DNA of 64,000 bases. Source: Pedobacter sp. MC2016-14. Its GTDB lineage: Bacteria > Bacteroidota > Bacteroidia > Sphingobacteriales > Sphingobacteriaceae. Below are positions 18,542 through 27,597 of this stretch, in pieces. The first letter of the stretch is position 1; each line of letters begins with the position of its first letter. The notes beneath the pieces are model-generated. The model was not told where the DNA came from, made no database searches, and worked only from the letters and a program-made list of their open reading frames with translations. The stretch spans positions 496,001-560,000 of the forward strand of contig NZ_JAJMPA010000001.1 of NCBI RefSeq assembly GCF_020991475.1, in the 5' to 3' direction. A program made the position numbers and the translations under genes.

Positions 18542-19501
18542 ATGGAACTAACTCCTCAAATTAAAGAAAAACTAGATAAGTTACAGGAAAAATACGAGGC
18601 GATGGGCCAGGATATGTCGGCATATCTGGACGGACTATTGTACGCCGACTTTTTAACGTACTGGGATTACATCCATCTGGATACGTTATTGAGTTTACAA
18701 AACCCTAAAACACCTTTCCCTGATGAAGAAATCTTCATCATGTACCATCAGATTACGGAGCTTTACTTTAAGCTTTCCTTACATGAATGCAGGCAAATTG
18801 CAGAGCACGAAGAACTGACGCTTTCATTTTTTATAGCCCGGATAAAAAGGATCAACTCTTATTTTAACGCCCTGACCACCTCTTTTGAAGTCATGGTAAA
18901 TGGTATGGAAAAAGAGCAGTTCCTTAAGTTCAGGATGTCTTTATTACCAGCTTCTGGTTTTCAGTCGGGCCAGTACCGCATGATTGAGATCAGTGCCACT
19001 AATTTTAACCGATTAGTAGATAAAAGCAAGCGGGAAGAACTGGCTAATGCCACTATTGAAGAGCAATTTGAATATATATATTGGAAATTTGGCGCTACAG
19101 AACTGGCAAGTGGCAAACAAACGCTGACGCTGAAACAGTTTGTTAAGAAGTATGCAGCCACATTTTTGCAGCTGGCAAAAGACCGCGAGTACAGCAATTT
19201 TACAGCTTTGTACCATAAATTTGCCGCTGAAGGCCAGGACGTAACTGAGCTTGCGGAAGAGCTTAGGCACCTTGACTTCTATGTGAATGTTGAATGGCCG
19301 CTGTCTCATTACAAATCTGCCGTAAGATACCTGGAACGTGATCCTGTAGACATTGCAGCAACGGGAGGCACCAACTGGCAGAAATACCTGCCTCCACGTT
19401 TTCAGAAGCGAATCTTTTACCCATTTCTATGGACTGAAACCCAAATGGAAGAATGGGGGAAAAGCTGGGTACTTAGCGTACTCAAAGATTTAGCGAAGTA
19501 A
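18542..19501 (+). CDS. kynA: Tryptophan 2,3-dioxygenase
   Basis: A heme dioxygenase that opens the indole ring of L-tryptophan to N-formylkynurenine. Family landmarks are YADFLTYWDYIHLDTLLSLQ, FIMYHQITELYFKLSLHE (His69 is the expected active-site base), ASGFQSGQYRMIEI, the heme-side SHYKSAVRYL and the terminal TGGTNWQKYLPPRFQKR. The length of 319 residues suits the bacterial branch. No kynureninase, formamidase or kynurenine monooxygenase gene is adjacent, so any NAD-synthesis or catabolic partners are elsewhere. A TAnnTTTG element 6 bases upstream suggests its own, almost leaderless transcript. Confidence 0.93.
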   Translation: MELTPQIKEKLDKLQEKYEAMGQDMSAYLDGLLYADFLTYWDYIHLDTLLSLQNPKTPFPDEEIFIMYHQITELYFKLSLHECRQIAEHEELTLSFFIARIKRINSYFNALTTSFEVMVNGMEKEQFLKFRMSLLPASGFQSGQYRMIEISATNFNRLVDKSKREELANATIEEQFEYIYWKFGATELASGKQTLTLKQFVKKYAATFLQLAKDREYSNFTALYHKFAAEGQDVTELAEELRHLDFYVNVEWPLSHYKSAVRYLERDPVDIAATGGTNWQKYLPPRFQKRIFYPFLWTETQMEEWGKSWVLSVLKDLAK

Positions 19502-19515
19502 AACATGATTTTTCT

Positions 19516-19523
19516 TAAATTTG
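19516..19523 (+). promoter_or_regulatory. Putative -7 element ahead of ilvE
   Basis: TAAATTTG is a perfect TAnnTTTG element 19 bases before the ilvE ATG at 19542, leaving a leader of roughly a dozen bases. There is no evident -33 TTTG. Confidence 0.45.
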
Positions 19524-19541
19524 CAAATCAATACCAGTCAT

Positions 19542-20606
19542 ATGAACGAAATATTAGACATCAGCATAACTAAAATAACAGAAACCAGATTAACCGAAAC
19601 TGATTTTGCTCAACTGCCTTTCGGAAAGGTCTTTTCTGACCACATGTTTATTGCGGAATATAACGATGGCGCCTGGGGCAACCTGCAGGTTTTACCATAC
19701 GGACCTATCCCTATGAGCCCGGCAATTTCTGCCTTACACTACGGACAAGCTATTTTTGAAGGAATGAAGGCGTACCGCCAGCCTGATGGAAAAATTAGCG
19801 TATTCCGTGCGAATAAAAATCTTGAACGCTTTAACAAATCTGCGGCAAGAATGTCTATGCCAGCTATTCCTGAAGACATTTTTATGCAAGGCATTGCTGC
19901 ATTGATTGAAATTGATGAGAAATGGGTGCCGGCACAAGATGGCTATTCTTTATATATCCGTCCGGTGATGTTTGCTACAGACCCATATCTGGGCGTAAGA
20001 CCATCAGATCAGTATACTTTCGCATTATTGACTACACCAACCGGTCCGTATTATACTAAAGCTTTAAAAGTTAAAATAGAAACTGAATTTACACGTGCCG
20101 ATGAGGGTGGTGTAGGATATGCAAAAACAGCTGGTAATTATGGCCGTTCTTTACATCCTTTTGCCGAAGCGCAAAAAGAAGGTTTTGACCAGCTAATTTG
20201 GACAGATGCTGTAACCCACGAGTTTATTGAAGAGGCTGGCACTGCAAATTTATTATTTGTAATGGATGGCAAACTAATTACACCTTCGGTAAGAAGCACT
20301 GTGCTGGATGGCGTAACGCGCGATACCATTCTGCAACTGGCAAAAAAAGCAGGGATTGCGGTAGAAGAAAGAAGGGTAAGTGTAAAAGAAGTAATTGAAG
20401 GAATTGAAAACGGAAGTTTAACAGAAGCTTTTGCAGCAGGAACTGCAGCAACTGTAACACCAATTGGCGAAATCGGATACAATGGAAAATCTTATGTCCT
20501 TCCGGTATCTACGCCAGACAATATCTCTAATAGTATTGCTAAAACGCTAAATGACATCCGTTACGGACTTGCGCCGGATGAATTTGGATGGAATACCATA
20601 CTTTAA
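19542..20606 (+). CDS. ilvE: Branched-chain amino acid aminotransferase
   Basis: A PLP-dependent class IV aminotransferase that makes or degrades leucine, isoleucine and valine. The ATG at 19542 (MNEILDISITK) gives 354 residues; the frame runs upstream only through a TTG. Landmarks are LHYGQAIFEGMKAYR, YSLYIRPVMFATDP, GVGYAKTAGNYGRSL with the PLP lysine, WTDAVTHEFIEEAGTANLLFV and AAGTAATVTPIGEI. It is the BCAT type shared by Bacteroidota and eukaryotes. The TAA stop overlaps the stop of the convergent AsmA-like gene in the tetranucleotide TTAA at 20603-20606. Confidence 0.95.
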   Translation: MNEILDISITKITETRLTETDFAQLPFGKVFSDHMFIAEYNDGAWGNLQVLPYGPIPMSPAISALHYGQAIFEGMKAYRQPDGKISVFRANKNLERFNKSAARMSMPAIPEDIFMQGIAALIEIDEKWVPAQDGYSLYIRPVMFATDPYLGVRPSDQYTFALLTTPTGPYYTKALKVKIETEFTRADEGGVGYAKTAGNYGRSLHPFAEAQKEGFDQLIWTDAVTHEFIEEAGTANLLFVMDGKLITPSVRSTVLDGVTRDTILQLAKKAGIAVEERRVSVKEVIEGIENGSLTEAFAAGTAATVTPIGEIGYNGKSYVLPVSTPDNISNSIAKTLNDIRYGLAPDEFGWNTIL

Positions 20607-22408
20607 TACCCTGTTGTAGCATCCTTTAGCTTACGGCGCTGCCTAAGCTTACGGCGGAGATCACGATCAGCCTTAATTTTTTTAAATTGAGCAATCTGAC
20701 CGGAGATCTTCGCCTTTTTTTCTGCCGTAAGACCAACACTATACTTAATACCTTCAAAAAGTGTATGCCATACAAAACTAAAGAAACTGGCAGTAGGCAC
20801 CCGCTGATAATGAATTGAGGCTGCAGAAAAACGACCAGTATGGCGATCTGGATTATCGCTGTTGATGACCATCTGGTTGGCAAGAAAAGAGATCCAGCCC
20901 AATTTGACCAGGTTGTCTTTTCCCTCCACTTTTTTTAACAAGCCCACATTTAAATCCTGATAGGCAAAATTTACTTTGCCAGTGGCCAGCTGGTCATTGG
21001 CCTGAATATCGAAATCAAGTTTATTTACATATCCACTGCGAATTTGCAGCATCCCAAGGGGCTTGGTAATTTTATTTAAAGACCTGCCATTCATATCGGT
21101 TAAAATCCCATTATAACTAAATGCAGCATCTTTTGCATTCAGGTTAAACTTAAAATTTACAGCTAGCTTACCCCTACCCATCAGGTAACTATTTAAGCTG
21201 GCATCCATAATGGGATTAGCACTTTTATATTTTGCAGAATTGGTAACATTGCTAAAGGTGCCCGAAGTATTGTCAAAAGTAATGATTCCCCGCTGCTGAC
21301 TCCTCTTGTCAAACTCAGCATAACTGAGGTTAATATTTTCTACCTTAAGCTGCTGTATAGTAATGAGTCCTTTTACAGCCTGAAAAAGTTGGTGAGGATA
21401 TTTGCCGCTTTTAGAAGTTTTATTCTTTGGAAGTTCATTGTTATTGAACACCGCTACAAAACCATTACTGATCCTCATTTCTTTAGAAAACAATTCCTGT
21501 TTAGATACATATAAAGGAAAATCAACACCTTCAAGACTAATGTTACTCATTTGAATGTTGTAACGTTCCTTTATGTAACCTACTTTTTTCCCAAATTCCA
21601 TTTCACCGTAACGGGGAACAAGACCAAACTGCCGGATGCTGATTTTACCTGAAGATGCCCGAAAGTTTAACTCATTCATATTTACATGGTACAGGCTATC
21701 TGGTGTGGCGTATTGGTAATCATTTAAATTGAGACTGATATCCTTAAGCAGGTAAAAACGCGTTTCATCCTCAGCAGAACCCGGATCAATTAACCAATCG
21801 GACAGGGTAATGTTGAGCTTATCAACTTCATCCGCTACAGGCATTGGGAGGTTGTTATTAACATACGTAAACTTAATGTCCCTAAAGGCAACGGTGGCTA
21901 CCCTTAGCTCCTTTAAATGAGCTTTAATATATTGATATGGCGATTTGGATGGCCTTGGTGGCTTATTATCATTAAAATCAAGCTGTTTATTACTCATAAC
22001 AATAGTGGGCCTGTCAAACAGCATAAGATCTATATTTAACCTTCTTGCCCCCCAGAGTTTAAAAGGATGGAAGCCCTGAATGACAACTCGTTTAAGCTGG
22101 ATGCTATAACTATTATTAGGTGCTTTTTTAAGCAAAATCAGTTTTTGAAGTATCCTGGTATCCGGAATGATTTTTACATTGGTAAATACAGCATTACCAG
22201 TAAGAATATTGGTCCTTACATCTGAAAATTCTACATGATAAAGACTATCTGTAGATTTGAGGATCAAGCTCTTGAGCTCCGAAGTGATAAGGGGCTTCAG
22301 CCTAATGGAAATGAGCCAGCTGCCACCAAGCACCGATATCACCGTAAAAACAATTAGGCCTGCTGCCCATTTTATGCCTTTATACGTTTTTCGGGAGCTT
22401 TTAACCAT
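20603..22408 (-). CDS. AsmA-like envelope protein, copy B
   Basis: A ~601-residue protein anchored by one N-terminal membrane helix (IKWAAGLIVFTVISVLGGSWL), with a long periplasmic beta-rich part and a basic C-terminal tail (KKIKADRDLRRKLRQRRK). The repeating short amphipathic strands and phrases such as GNAVFTNVKIIPDT and KLDFDIQANDQLATGKVNF are like AsmA/TamB-type proteins, which in other bacteria handle phospholipid transport or outer-membrane assembly. This similarity is by pattern only. It is clearly a paralogue of the gene upstream: both have SLYHVEFSDV/LYRIDFKDI, ITFDNTSGTFSNVTN/IEFDQLSGNILNVTN and ASFFSFVW/ASFFNLMW. An ATG at 22417 is an alternative start. Confidence 0.75.
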   Translation of the reverse strand: MVKSSRKTYKGIKWAAGLIVFTVISVLGGSWLISIRLKPLITSELKSLILKSTDSLYHVEFSDVRTNILTGNAVFTNVKIIPDTRILQKLILLKKAPNNSYSIQLKRVVIQGFHPFKLWGARRLNIDLMLFDRPTIVMSNKQLDFNDNKPPRPSKSPYQYIKAHLKELRVATVAFRDIKFTYVNNNLPMPVADEVDKLNITLSDWLIDPGSAEDETRFYLLKDISLNLNDYQYATPDSLYHVNMNELNFRASSGKISIRQFGLVPRYGEMEFGKKVGYIKERYNIQMSNISLEGVDFPLYVSKQELFSKEMRISNGFVAVFNNNELPKNKTSKSGKYPHQLFQAVKGLITIQQLKVENINLSYAEFDKRSQQRGIITFDNTSGTFSNVTNSAKYKSANPIMDASLNSYLMGRGKLAVNFKFNLNAKDAAFSYNGILTDMNGRSLNKITKPLGMLQIRSGYVNKLDFDIQANDQLATGKVNFAYQDLNVGLLKKVEGKDNLVKLGWISFLANQMVINSDNPDRHTGRFSAASIHYQRVPTASFFSFVWHTLFEGIKYSVGLTAEKKAKISGQIAQFKKIKADRDLRRKLRQRRKLKDATTGY

Positions 22409-22442
22409 ACGGAGCATTCATTTTATTTCCCAATATACGAAT

Positions 22443-24260
22443 TTACTCTTTCTTTTCTTTTGCTTCCCTGCGTTTTTTCTCCTTTTCCTCCCTTTTCTCC
22501 GCCCGTTTTTGTTTCCTTTCTTCCAGTTTATCTTCTACTTGCTCTTGTTTTTGCTGAGGTGTTTTAACAGGAACGATGCCAATGCCTACAATTTCACGTA
22601 TGCCCAGGTATACGCTTTTCCACATGAGGTTGAAAAAAGAAGCAGAAGGAGGCCTTACAAAAGTGATGTTGGCTGTGCGCGCAGGCTTATTTTTATCGGG
22701 ATTGTCATTTTTTACCACAAGTGCATTGGCTAAAAACGACAAAAGGCCTTTCTTTTTAACGGGCTCGCCCTCCTCACCTGCTTTTAGCAATTTGATATTC
22801 AAGTCGGTGTAATTAAATTGAACCAGACCTTTGGAGCCAGAAGTATTACCCTGAATATCAAAAGCAACCTTATTAACCTTTCCACTATTGATTTCAATAA
22901 GTCCAAGTGCCTTTGCTATAGGATTTAATGTCTTCATATCAAAAGCGCCCATCGTTCCACTGTAGCTAAATGCGCCATTTGGGGCAGTAAGGTTAAAATT
23001 GATGGCCACATTTACGTTGATTTTTTTCTGTAATAGCGTATGCAGGTTAGCAACCGCATGATTGTTTACGCTTAGCTTCAAAGAATCATTGGTTACATTC
23101 AGGATATTACCGGAAAGTTGATCAAATTCAATAGTACCTCTCTTTTGAGCAATAGGGTCATACTCTGTATAAGCCACGTCTACATTTTGTAGTTTTAAGG
23201 TATCAATGATGGCCGGTAAAGGCAATTTTCTTAAAGCCATATGCGGAAAGTTACTTCCCTTATTTTGTGTGGTTGGCGGCAATTCCCTGTTCATAAAAAT
23301 CTTTACCGTTGCCGGGCCTATTTTAAGCGAAGAAGCATGCAGGTTACCTTCGGTATTTAGCAGGATAAAGTCTACTCCGCTCAGTTCTATTTTCCGAAAC
23401 AGCAAATCGTACCTGTCCTTTTGCACCTTCTGCATCCTGCTAAATTTCAAATCAGGATACATGGGGATCATTTGAAGTCCGGTAATTTCCAGATTTTTAG
23501 CTGCAGCAGAGCCTTTAATCGTATCCACCTTTGTGGTATACATTTTATTTTTACTTAAAGAGCGGTAGCCGGCAAGTTCAAACGTAATGTCTTTAGTAAG
23601 GTAAAAGCGGCTGGTATCATATTGAGAGAGCGAATCTATCAGCAGGTCTTTTACATTCACATTTAAGTGTTTCACCGAATTGAGTGTTTTGGAAGTCGCC
23701 CCGTTAATGTAGTCAAAATCTGCATCCAGGATCTGTATAGATTTTATATGTACAGATTTCAATGATTTGGAAATTTGCTCGTACAGTGTTTTCTTATCCT
23801 TAACCGTATCTGGCTTTTTGGAAACCTTGTTGTAAATCACATTGATAGAAGGCTGGTCCAATACTATCGCATTCATTTCTACCCTCTTTTTGAAATAGGC
23901 CTTTAAAATCCCAATTCTGCTGAACTGTAAATGGGCAAGCTTTATCTGGAACAAATGGGTAGGCGCCTGTTTAATTTGCTTTAAGCGGTTGAATACTGCA
24001 GTATCTGGCATAAACCTTACACTATCTATTCTGGCACTTCCGGTGAGCAGGTTAAGGTGTATGTCTTTAAAATCAATCCGGTATAGATGCTTAGAGCCCT
24101 CATATACGGCAGTCTGTATTTTTTCTGTAAGCAAGGGTTTCCATTTGGCGCTCAAATAAAGTGCAGCAGCACCAACTAATACCAGCAATACGGCTACAAT
24201 AGATCCAACCCATATCCAAATCTTTCTTTTACTTCCTTTAACAGATTTTTCCAAGCTCAT
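22443..24260 (-). CDS. AsmA-like envelope protein, copy A
   Basis: A 605-residue paralogue of the following gene with the same layout: a basic N-terminus, one membrane helix (IWIWVGSIVAVLLVLVGAAAL), a ~500-residue periplasmic beta-rich domain and a highly charged tail made almost entirely of Lys, Glu and Arg (RKQKRAEKREEKEKKRREAK). Distinctive segments are LNLLTGSARIDSVRFMPDT, VEMNAIVLDQPSINVIYNK and YTEYDPIAQKRGTIEFDQLSG. It is the first gene of a two-gene operon: the next starts 26-35 bases after its stop. It is divergent from miaB. An AsmA/TamB-like envelope role is inferred, and I know of no experimental name for this pair. Confidence 0.75.
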   Translation of the reverse strand: MSLEKSVKGSKRKIWIWVGSIVAVLLVLVGAAALYLSAKWKPLLTEKIQTAVYEGSKHLYRIDFKDIHLNLLTGSARIDSVRFMPDTAVFNRLKQIKQAPTHLFQIKLAHLQFSRIGILKAYFKKRVEMNAIVLDQPSINVIYNKVSKKPDTVKDKKTLYEQISKSLKSVHIKSIQILDADFDYINGATSKTLNSVKHLNVNVKDLLIDSLSQYDTSRFYLTKDITFELAGYRSLSKNKMYTTKVDTIKGSAAAKNLEITGLQMIPMYPDLKFSRMQKVQKDRYDLLFRKIELSGVDFILLNTEGNLHASSLKIGPATVKIFMNRELPPTTQNKGSNFPHMALRKLPLPAIIDTLKLQNVDVAYTEYDPIAQKRGTIEFDQLSGNILNVTNDSLKLSVNNHAVANLHTLLQKKINVNVAINFNLTAPNGAFSYSGTMGAFDMKTLNPIAKALGLIEINSGKVNKVAFDIQGNTSGSKGLVQFNYTDLNIKLLKAGEEGEPVKKKGLLSFLANALVVKNDNPDKNKPARTANITFVRPPSASFFNLMWKSVYLGIREIVGIGIVPVKTPQQKQEQVEDKLEERKQKRAEKREEKEKKRREAKEKKE

Positions 24261-24301
24261 AAGTTTTGATTTATATGGATCAATTGCAATAATTCTGCCA
24301 C

Positions 24302-24334
24302 TTTGTCATTTATAAATTTATTTCCGTATTTTTG
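24302..24334 (+). promoter_or_regulatory. Putative miaB promoter (TTTG-N21-TAnnTTTG)
   Basis: TTTG at 24302-24305 and TATTTTTG at 24327-24334 are 21 bases apart, close to the Bacteroidota sigma-A arrangement. The ATG of miaB is 24 bases downstream. This is the only promoter in the window for which I can see both elements. Confidence 0.6.
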
Positions 24335-24357
24335 AAATTCGTAACAACGGTATAAAT

Positions 24358-25839
24358 ATGATTGACCTACAGCTAGCAGATAAGACACACGATGAAGGAC
24401 GCCAGGGGGAGGCTTTAGTGACTGATGCACCTCTAAAACGCAATGGAAGAAAGCTTTACATTGAAAGTTATGGCTGCCAGATGAATTTTGCAGACAGCGA
24501 AATTGTAGCCTCTATCCTGTTTGACCAGGGTTTTGAAACTACTGGTGATTATAAAGAAGCAGATGTTGTTTTTATAAATACCTGCTCTATCCGGGAAAAT
24601 GCAGAGCAGCGCGTGCGAAACCGATTGTCGCAATTTGGTGCTGAGAAACGAAGAAATCCGAAATTGATTGTAGGCGTATTAGGGTGTATGGCCGAGCGTT
24701 TAAAATCTAAATTCCTGGATGAAGAGAAATTGGTAGATGTAGTAGTTGGACCAGATGCTTACCGTGAATTGCCACAATTATTAGCTGAGGTTGAGAGCGG
24801 GCATAAGGCCATTAATGTATTACTTTCACGTGAAGAAACCTATGCAGACATTAGCCCTGTTCGTTTAAACGGTAATGGAATTACGGCTTTTATTTCCATT
24901 ATGCGGGGTTGTGATAACATGTGTTCTTTTTGTGTGGTTCCTTTTACAAGAGGCCGCGAAAGGAGTCGTGATCCACATTCTATTTTAGCAGAGGCACAGG
25001 GCTTATTTGATATGGGATATAAAGAAGTGACCCTGCTTGGTCAAAATGTAGACTCTTACAAGTGGAAAGGTGCTGATTTGGTTACAGAGCAGACAGCTGC
25101 TGTTGCCTTAACTGAAGACAAACGCGAAATAGAAGTAAACTTTGCCCAATTGCTGGAAAAAGTAGCTTTAATTAGTCCCGACCTGAGGATCAGGTTTTCT
25201 ACATCACACCCTAAAGACATTACTGACGAGGTATTGTATACCATCGCCAAATACGATAACATTTGCAACTACATACATCTGCCTGTACAGTCTGGCAGCA
25301 GCAGGATCCTGGATTTGATGAACCGCACTTATACCCGTGAATGGTATATGAACAGAATTGATGCCATTAGAAGGATTATTCCGGGTTGCGCAATTTCATC
25401 AGATATTATTGCCGGTTTTTGCTCGGAGACAGAAGAAGAGCATCAGGAAACATTGAGCATGATGGATTACGTAGGTTATGATTTTGCTTTTACCTTTAGC
25501 TATTCTGAAAGACCGGGAACTTTAGCCGCAAGAAAACTTCCAGACGACATTCCTGAGGAGGTGAAAAAACGCAGACTTGCAGAGATTTTGGTAAAACAGC
25601 AGAACTCCTCTTTATACAGGCTGCAACAGTTTGTTGGAAAAACTATGCGCATCCTGGTGGAGGGAACCTCAAAAAAATCAGACCTGGATTATTGCGGAAG
25701 GAACGATCAGAATGCGATGGTTGTATTTCCTGCAACTGCAGGCATAGCGCCGGGTCAATACGTAAACGTTTATATTGACCGCTGTACTTCTGCTACGCTA
25801 CTGGGTGTTGTAGCAGTTGAAGAACCAGCTAATGTTTAA
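24358..25839 (+). CDS. miaB: tRNA-2-methylthio-N6-dimethylallyladenosine synthase
   Basis: A radical-SAM methylthiotransferase that adds a methylthio group to i6A37 of tRNAs reading UNN codons. All six cluster cysteines are present: Cys40, Cys76 and Cys110 of the N-terminal domain ([21 protein letters not shown]), and the radical-SAM triad Cys185, Cys189 and Cys192 (GCDNMCSFC). Other MiaB landmarks are [39 protein letters not shown] and a C-terminal TRAM domain ([19 protein letters not shown]). The length of 493 residues includes an N-terminal extension of ~30 residues. The sigma-54 activator gene starts 16 bases after its stop. Confidence 0.97.
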   Translation: MIDLQLADKTHDEGRQGEALVTDAPLKRNGRKLYIESYGCQMNFADSEIVASILFDQGFETTGDYKEADVVFINTCSIRENAEQRVRNRLSQFGAEKRRNPKLIVGVLGCMAERLKSKFLDEEKLVDVVVGPDAYRELPQLLAEVESGHKAINVLLSREETYADISPVRLNGNGITAFISIMRGCDNMCSFCVVPFTRGRERSRDPHSILAEAQGLFDMGYKEVTLLGQNVDSYKWKGADLVTEQTAAVALTEDKREIEVNFAQLLEKVALISPDLRIRFSTSHPKDITDEVLYTIAKYDNICNYIHLPVQSGSSRILDLMNRTYTREWYMNRIDAIRRIIPGCAISSDIIAGFCSETEEEHQETLSMMDYVGYDFAFTFSYSERPGTLAARKLPDDIPEEVKKRRLAEILVKQQNSSLYRLQQFVGKTMRILVEGTSKKSDLDYCGRNDQNAMVVFPATAGIAPGQYVNVYIDRCTSATLLGVVAVEEPANV

Positions 25840-25855
25840 TTCAATTTAACTTATT

Positions 25856-27085
25856 TTGGACGTACAAGACATAAAAAACAGGTTCGGTATTATTGGCGGC
25901 TCTCCGCTGCTGAACCGGGCGATAGATACTGCAAGACAGGTTGCACCGACGGATATGTCGGTACTGATTACTGGCGAAAGCGGAAGTGGTAAAGAGGTGT
26001 TCTCCCACATCATTCATCAGATGAGCACGCGTAAGCATGGCGCTTTTATTGCCGTGAACTGTGGCGCCATTCCTGAAGGAACCATAGACTCTGAATTATT
26101 TGGCCATGAAAAGGGCTCTTTTACCGGTGCACATGAAGCACGTAAAGGTTATTTTGAGGTGGCTAATGGAGGCACTATCTTTTTAGATGAAGTGGCAGAA
26201 TTACCATTGGGTACACAAGCACGTTTATTGCGTATCCTGGAAAGCGGCGAATACCTTCGCGTTGGTTCATCTAAAGTTCAAAAAACCGATGTGAGGATTG
26301 TAGCTGCAACCAACGTTGATGTATACAACAGGGTAAAATCTGGTAAATTTCGTGAAGACTTATATTACCGTTTAAATACAGTTCCCTTGCGCATCCCTGC
26401 CCTGCATGAGCGCAAAGAAGATATTTATCTGTTATTTAGAAAATTCTCTGCTGATTTTAGTGACAAGTACAGGAGCCCCGGAATACAATTGGAGCCCGAT
26501 GCAATCCAAATGCTGAGTAACTACAGCTGGCCGGGAAATGTAAGGCAGCTAAAAAACATAGCAGAGCAGGTTTGTGTACTGGAAAAAGACCGGAATGTTA
26601 CTGCTGCAGCTTTACTGAATTACATTCCCAATGAAAGCGCTACGAATTTACCGATGGCCATCAACGGGACAAATAAAGAAGATTTTACAGAGCGTGATAT
26701 CCTTTATAAAGTGTTGTTTGACATGAAAAAGGATATGATGGAACTGAAAAAACTGGTGGCTGAAATTATTCAAAACGGTGGCAATACCGCACACATTATG
26801 GAAGATAACCCGCATTACATCAACCAGCTTTATCAGGAGGTAGACCAGAATTTTGGTGATGGTCCGCTGACGATTAAAAAGCCTGCCCCGGGTGGCCCTG
26901 TAGATTATAATTATGCCCATGATGCGGAAGAGGTAGAAGAATCCTTATCTTTAATTGACAAGGAATCTGACCTGATTAAAAAAGCCTTGAAAAAACATAA
27001 GGGTAAACGTAAATTTGCAGCACAAGAGCTCGGAATTTCAGAACGCACGCTATATAGAAAAATTAAAGAACTGAACCTCAATTGA
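25856..27085 (+). CDS. Sigma-54 dependent transcriptional activator (TTG start)
   Basis: An AAA+ activator of sigma-54 RNA polymerase, 409 residues. Walker A is GESGSGKE at 40-47. The sigma-54 contact loop reads GSFTGA at 87-92, a known variant of GAFTGA. Walker B is in GGTIFLDEVAEL, and a Fis-type helix-turn-helix closes the protein (KRKFAAQELGISERTLYRKIKEL). There is no receiver, GAF or PAS domain ahead of the AAA+ core, so control must come from level, binding partners or the unusual ~100-residue linker containing KKLVAEIIQNGG. The frame has a stop three codons upstream (25847) and no ATG before the AAA+ domain, so the start is TTG at 25856. It overlaps lptE by one base (TGATG). Confidence 0.92.
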   Translation: MDVQDIKNRFGIIGGSPLLNRAIDTARQVAPTDMSVLITGESGSGKEVFSHIIHQMSTRKHGAFIAVNCGAIPEGTIDSELFGHEKGSFTGAHEARKGYFEVANGGTIFLDEVAELPLGTQARLLRILESGEYLRVGSSKVQKTDVRIVAATNVDVYNRVKSGKFREDLYYRLNTVPLRIPALHERKEDIYLLFRKFSADFSDKYRSPGIQLEPDAIQMLSNYSWPGNVRQLKNIAEQVCVLEKDRNVTAAALLNYIPNESATNLPMAINGTNKEDFTERDILYKVLFDMKKDMMELKKLVAEIIQNGGNTAHIMEDNPHYINQLYQEVDQNFGDGPLTIKKPAPGGPVDYNYAHDAEEVEESLSLIDKESDLIKKALKKHKGKRKFAAQELGISERTLYRKIKELNLN

Positions 27086-27597
27086 TGATGAAGAAAATAG
27101 TTGTATTGTTGGCAGTGATAGCAGGGCTTTTTAACTCCTGTACGGTAAAACTTAATGGCGCGTCTATCCCTGCGGAAATGAAGACCATTAACATTCTGTT
27201 TTTTGAAAACAATGCACCCCTGGTTATCCCTTATTTAAGTCAGCAGTTTACAGAAGACCTTAAAACAAGGATCCGGAATCAAAGCAGGTTGAGCTTAAGC
27301 CAGACTGATGCCGACGCAACAATGGAGGGCCGGATTACCGGATATGACATTAAACCTGTTTCCCTGGCAGACAACAGGCAACAGCTGAATACTGGTGCAA
27401 GTAGGTTAACCATTACCATTAGCGTAAAATACACCAATAACCTCAATGAAAAACAAAGTTTTGAGGAATCATTTTCACGTTATAAAGACTTTACCCTTAC
27501 GGGAAGTAACCTGGAGGCACAACAGCCCCAACTCATCAAAGATATCAATGCACAGCTAACAGAGGATGTTTTTAACCGCGCTTTTGCACAATGGTAA
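27085..27597 (+). CDS. LptE-like outer-membrane lipoprotein
   Basis: A 170-residue lipoprotein with a signal ending in GLFNSC, resembling the Bacteroidota LptE family, the partner of LptD in placing lipopolysaccharide in the outer membrane. Features are ASIPAEMKTINILFFENNAPL, FTEDLKTRIRNQSRLSLSQT, a central DADATMEGRITGYDIKPVSL and a C-terminal LIKDINAQLTEDVFNRAFAQW. The ATG overlaps the stop of the sigma-54 activator by one base, and its own stop overlaps the next start (ATGGTAA), so three genes are translationally coupled. The name rests on motif layout and conserved gene order. Confidence 0.85.
   Translation: MMKKIVVLLAVIAGLFNSCTVKLNGASIPAEMKTINILFFENNAPLVIPYLSQQFTEDLKTRIRNQSRLSLSQTDADATMEGRITGYDIKPVSLADNRQQLNTGASRLTITISVKYTNNLNEKQSFEESFSRYKDFTLTGSNLEAQQPQLIKDINAQLTEDVFNRAFAQW

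Noticed and set aside
17211-20606. A kynurenine pathway operon around tryptophan 2,3-dioxygenase
   Set aside because: No formamidase, kynureninase or monooxygenase gene is adjacent; the neighbours are a phosphatase fusion and IlvE, and a separate promoter element precedes the dioxygenase.
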